Assembly: GCA_050700115.1 (NCBI GenBank)
Contig: JBOHGG010000026.1
Coordinates: 14,275-78,274, forward strand
From: GCA-003244245 sp050700115
Lineage (GTDB): Bacteria > Actinomycetota > Actinomycetes > Mycobacteriales > Pseudonocardiaceae
Direction of reading: 5' to 3'
Length of the DNA: 64,000 nt
The translations under genes were made by a program, and so were the position numbers. The notes below the pieces were generated by a model. It did no database searches. It was not told the origin of the DNA and was given only the letters and a program-made list of their open reading frames with translations. Numbering within the stretch: position 1 is the stretch's first letter; every line of letters starts with the position of its first letter. Positions 62,521 through 64,000 of the stretch are shown here, piece after piece.

Positions 62521-63012
62521 AGCGTAGGAGCAGACGGAACCTGCCGACCCACTGGCGCTGGGCCACCCTCCTGCCGTAACCGGATCAGGCGCCGATCTGC
62601 GGGGCACCCAAGGAAGAGCACATCCCCCACCGCAAGGTTTTGCCAGCAGGTGGCGACCGCCCAACGCGGGAGGCCATCCGGTCCGATCTCTTTCCTCGCT
62701 GTTGCGGAACTTATAGCGTGAAAAATCCGCATCTGAGAGTTATAATGGCTAGAGTGACCGCATCTGCTGGCATCAAGGCAAGCTTGAGTGATCACTGTCG
62801 CCGAGGGGGTGGCTGCCGATGTCGTTCGGCACGTGGTTTCTGGCCATGGTTGGCCTGAGCGCCGCCTTGGGCCGGTTGTCCGCTGTGACCACAACGGCGG
62901 CCCGACCGGCGGCACCCGAGGGCGGGTGCCGTGGTGATCGACGGCGGGGCAGCCCACTGGGTCGAGCTGACCGTGGCCGAGCTTCCGAGATCCTGATTGG
63001 AAAGGATGAGAG
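62521..63012. other. Less GC-rich intergenic region with a consensus promoter
   Basis: Holds the promoter at 62718-62746 and several short frames, for example ATG 62819, that I do not trust. A short stretch before 62995 encodes AVVIDGGAAHWVELTVAEL in one frame, perhaps a gene end. Confidence 0.4.
62718..62746 (+). promoter_or_regulatory. Consensus-like housekeeping promoter
   Basis: GTGAAA (62718-62723), 17 bp, then a perfect TATAAT (62741-62746) in an AT-richer patch. It points towards the membrane-protein gene at 63013. Confidence 0.55.
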
Positions 63013-63432
63013 ATGACTCTTATCGTCTTAACGGTCGTCGTAATCGCGGCGCTGATCGCCGTACTGGCGATCTTTCTCTTCATGCTTGGTGTGCTACTAA
63101 ATCGGACCGCCAACAATCTCGATGACTGCGCGCAGAACGTGAAGAAGATCGCCACCCAGGCCAAGGATATTGGTCCTGGCGTCAAGCGCATCAACGAAAC
63201 CGGAACAACAGTGGTAGGTGCACTGCCGCTGCTGGTTGAAGCTGCTGAGAGTATCGGTGTCGCTAAGGGGGCGCCTTACGTAGATCCCGACGCTCAGTAT
63301 TCTTATTCAGCACCTTATTCGGCTCCTTCTGAGGCTTCCCATGCAGCTCCTTCTCCGGTTCCTGCGACTTCTTCGCGGGGTGTAGGTTACCTGGATAGGG
63401 CTGGGGGAAATCTAGGCTACCTGGATGCGTGA
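63013..63432 (+). CDS. Hypothetical membrane protein, single N-terminal helix
   Basis: 139 residues. The N-terminal hydrophobic helix (about 3-30, IVLTVVVIAALIAVLAIFLF) is followed by a charged helical part (NRTANNLDDCAQNVKKIATQ) and a Ser/Pro/Tyr/Ala-rich tail. ATG 63013 with GGAAAGGA upstream. Codon use is less GC-biased than the core genes, which suggests an accessory gene. Not recognised. Confidence 0.65.
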   Translation: MTLIVLTVVVIAALIAVLAIFLFMLGVLLNRTANNLDDCAQNVKKIATQAKDIGPGVKRINETGTTVVGALPLLVEAAESIGVAKGAPYVDPDAQYSYSAPYSAPSEASHAAPSPVPATSSRGVGYLDRAGGNLGYLDA

Positions 63433-63467
63433 CGATACAGCCCAATCCGCCCACGGCCGAGAATCGT

Positions 63468-63809
63468 TCACCGGGACAGCTCCGTGATGATGTCCGCGCG
63501 GCAGGCGGGGGCCAGATCGCTGGGACGGGGAAGCCCGAAAGCCATGTCGCTCCAGGCCCACAGCTTGTGCAGGATCCGATCATCCCCGGTGTAGGGCTCC
63601 CGGCCGTGAAAGACCCGGTAGTTGTCCAGGCATAGCAGGTCCCCGGGTTGGAGCAGGAACCGCGGCGCGGTTCGGGCCGCCTCCTCGGTGCGCCATGCCC
63701 AGGCGGCGAGGTGTCGATGGTCGTCGGCCCGGGATGGAGCGTCATCGAGGAGGCGTTGGTGATGGTGGCGGCGCACGGTGAGGCGCCCAGCACAGGTTCG
63801 CGACGCCAC
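63468..63809 (-). pseudogene. C-terminal remnant of a TauD/clavaminate-synthase-like dioxygenase
   Basis: FLLQPGDLLCLDNYRVFHGR, then EPYTGDDRILHKLWAW, contains the distal His and Arg expected in the Fe(II)/2-oxoglutarate fold; the N-terminal part with HxD is absent and the sequence before about 63720 in the frame is not conserved. A fragment rather than a whole gene. Confidence 0.6.
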
Positions 63810-63920
63810 CGGTCGGCGACTGCGGATGGGCTTGCTGTTTCCGGCCGGGCCGATCCCATCGGGTCGGCCCTGTTCTAGCGCCGCTTGGGCGCTAGGACGT
63901 TGATACTTGAGCCAAGTTTT

Positions 63921-64000
63921 CAGGCGGTCATTCGGGCCTCGTGGATGTAGTTTTCGACGTGGTGGTTGATCACTCGGAGGGCTTGTCGTAGGGCCAGGGG
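63921..64000 (-). CDS. C-terminal end of a gene continuing past the right edge
   Basis: A minus-strand frame enters from the right edge and stops at TGA 63923-63921; the visible end reads LALRQALRVINHHVENYIHE then ARMTA. Only 26 codons are seen. It may be part of a mobile-element gene, but that cannot be judged here. Confidence 0.35.

Overview
The window comes from a high-GC actinobacterium, most likely of the order Pseudonocardiales. The evidence is about 70% G+C, many GTG/TTG starts, an XRE/DUF397 gene pair, and a gene order matching the origin region of Mycobacterium and other Actinobacteria. Reading left to right in M. tuberculosis terms, it carries the Rv0051-Rv0046c block (GT87, ponA, DUF5318, padR, ino1), the leuS-Rv0037c block (leuS, yqgE, MFS), the Rv3907c-Rv3924c block (cca, NUDIX, DUF6049, murJ, pseudokinase, sigM and its anti-sigma, trxB, trxA, cwlM, GNAT, parB, parA, rsmG, jag, yidC, yidD, rnpA, rpmH), and then dnaA, oriC, gnd, recF, dciA, gyrB, gyrA, DUF3566, tRNA-Ile, a DLW-39 gene and tRNA-Ala.

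Layout. 1-6.3 kb: cell-wall synthesis (ponA, GT87) on the minus strand, then padR-ino1 on plus. 6.3-8.2 kb: 22-bp repeats, a PhoX-phosphatase remnant and a flippase-like membrane protein. 8.2-17 kb: leuS with a leucine-rich leader peptide, small membrane and DUF genes, yqgE, MFS, idi, cca and NUDIX. 17-27.3 kb: an envelope/redox operon, DUF6049-murJ-pseudokinase-sigM-anti-sigma-trxB-trxA-cwlM. 27.3-30.7 kb: a TetR/MDR/SDR module, then a GNAT gene. 30.9-33.3 kb: an aminotransferase and a D-Ala-D-Ala ligase. 33.3-39.3 kb: an accessory stretch with a possible HEPN protein, a tRNA-like RNA, an SSI-type inhibitor, and a cluster of genes broken by internal deletions and frameshifts around one intact ABC ATPase. 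39.3-45 kb: chromosome partition and membrane insertion genes on minus. 45.4-52.6 kb: dnaA, oriC, gnd, recF, dciA and gyrB on plus. 52.8-57.5 kb: an accessory insertion between gyrB and gyrA. 58.1-61.7 kb: gyrA to tRNA-Ala. 61.7-64 kb: mostly non-coding sequence and gene remnants.

How the genes work together. Genes on both sides point away from dnaA/oriC as expected for a replication origin, and two parS-like sites lie beside parAB. Cell-wall genes recur: ponA, murJ, cwlM, ddl and the SigM system. The trx genes have a SigR/SigH-type promoter.

Most notable observations. (1) On the minus strand at 34399-34463 there is a complete tRNA-like cloverleaf in circularly permuted order (T-arm, 3' acceptor strand, 5' acceptor strand, D-arm), closed by a perfect anticodon stem and ending in a T-run. 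The neighbouring gene carries an RNxxxH motif typical of HEPN ribonucleases. (2) A 60-bp palindromic element lies in frame inside leuS, with relatives upstream of trxB. (3) A 22-bp tandem-repeat family occurs at five intergenic places. (4) dnaN is missing from its usual place after dnaA. (5) The CwlM homologue keeps all amidase metal ligands.
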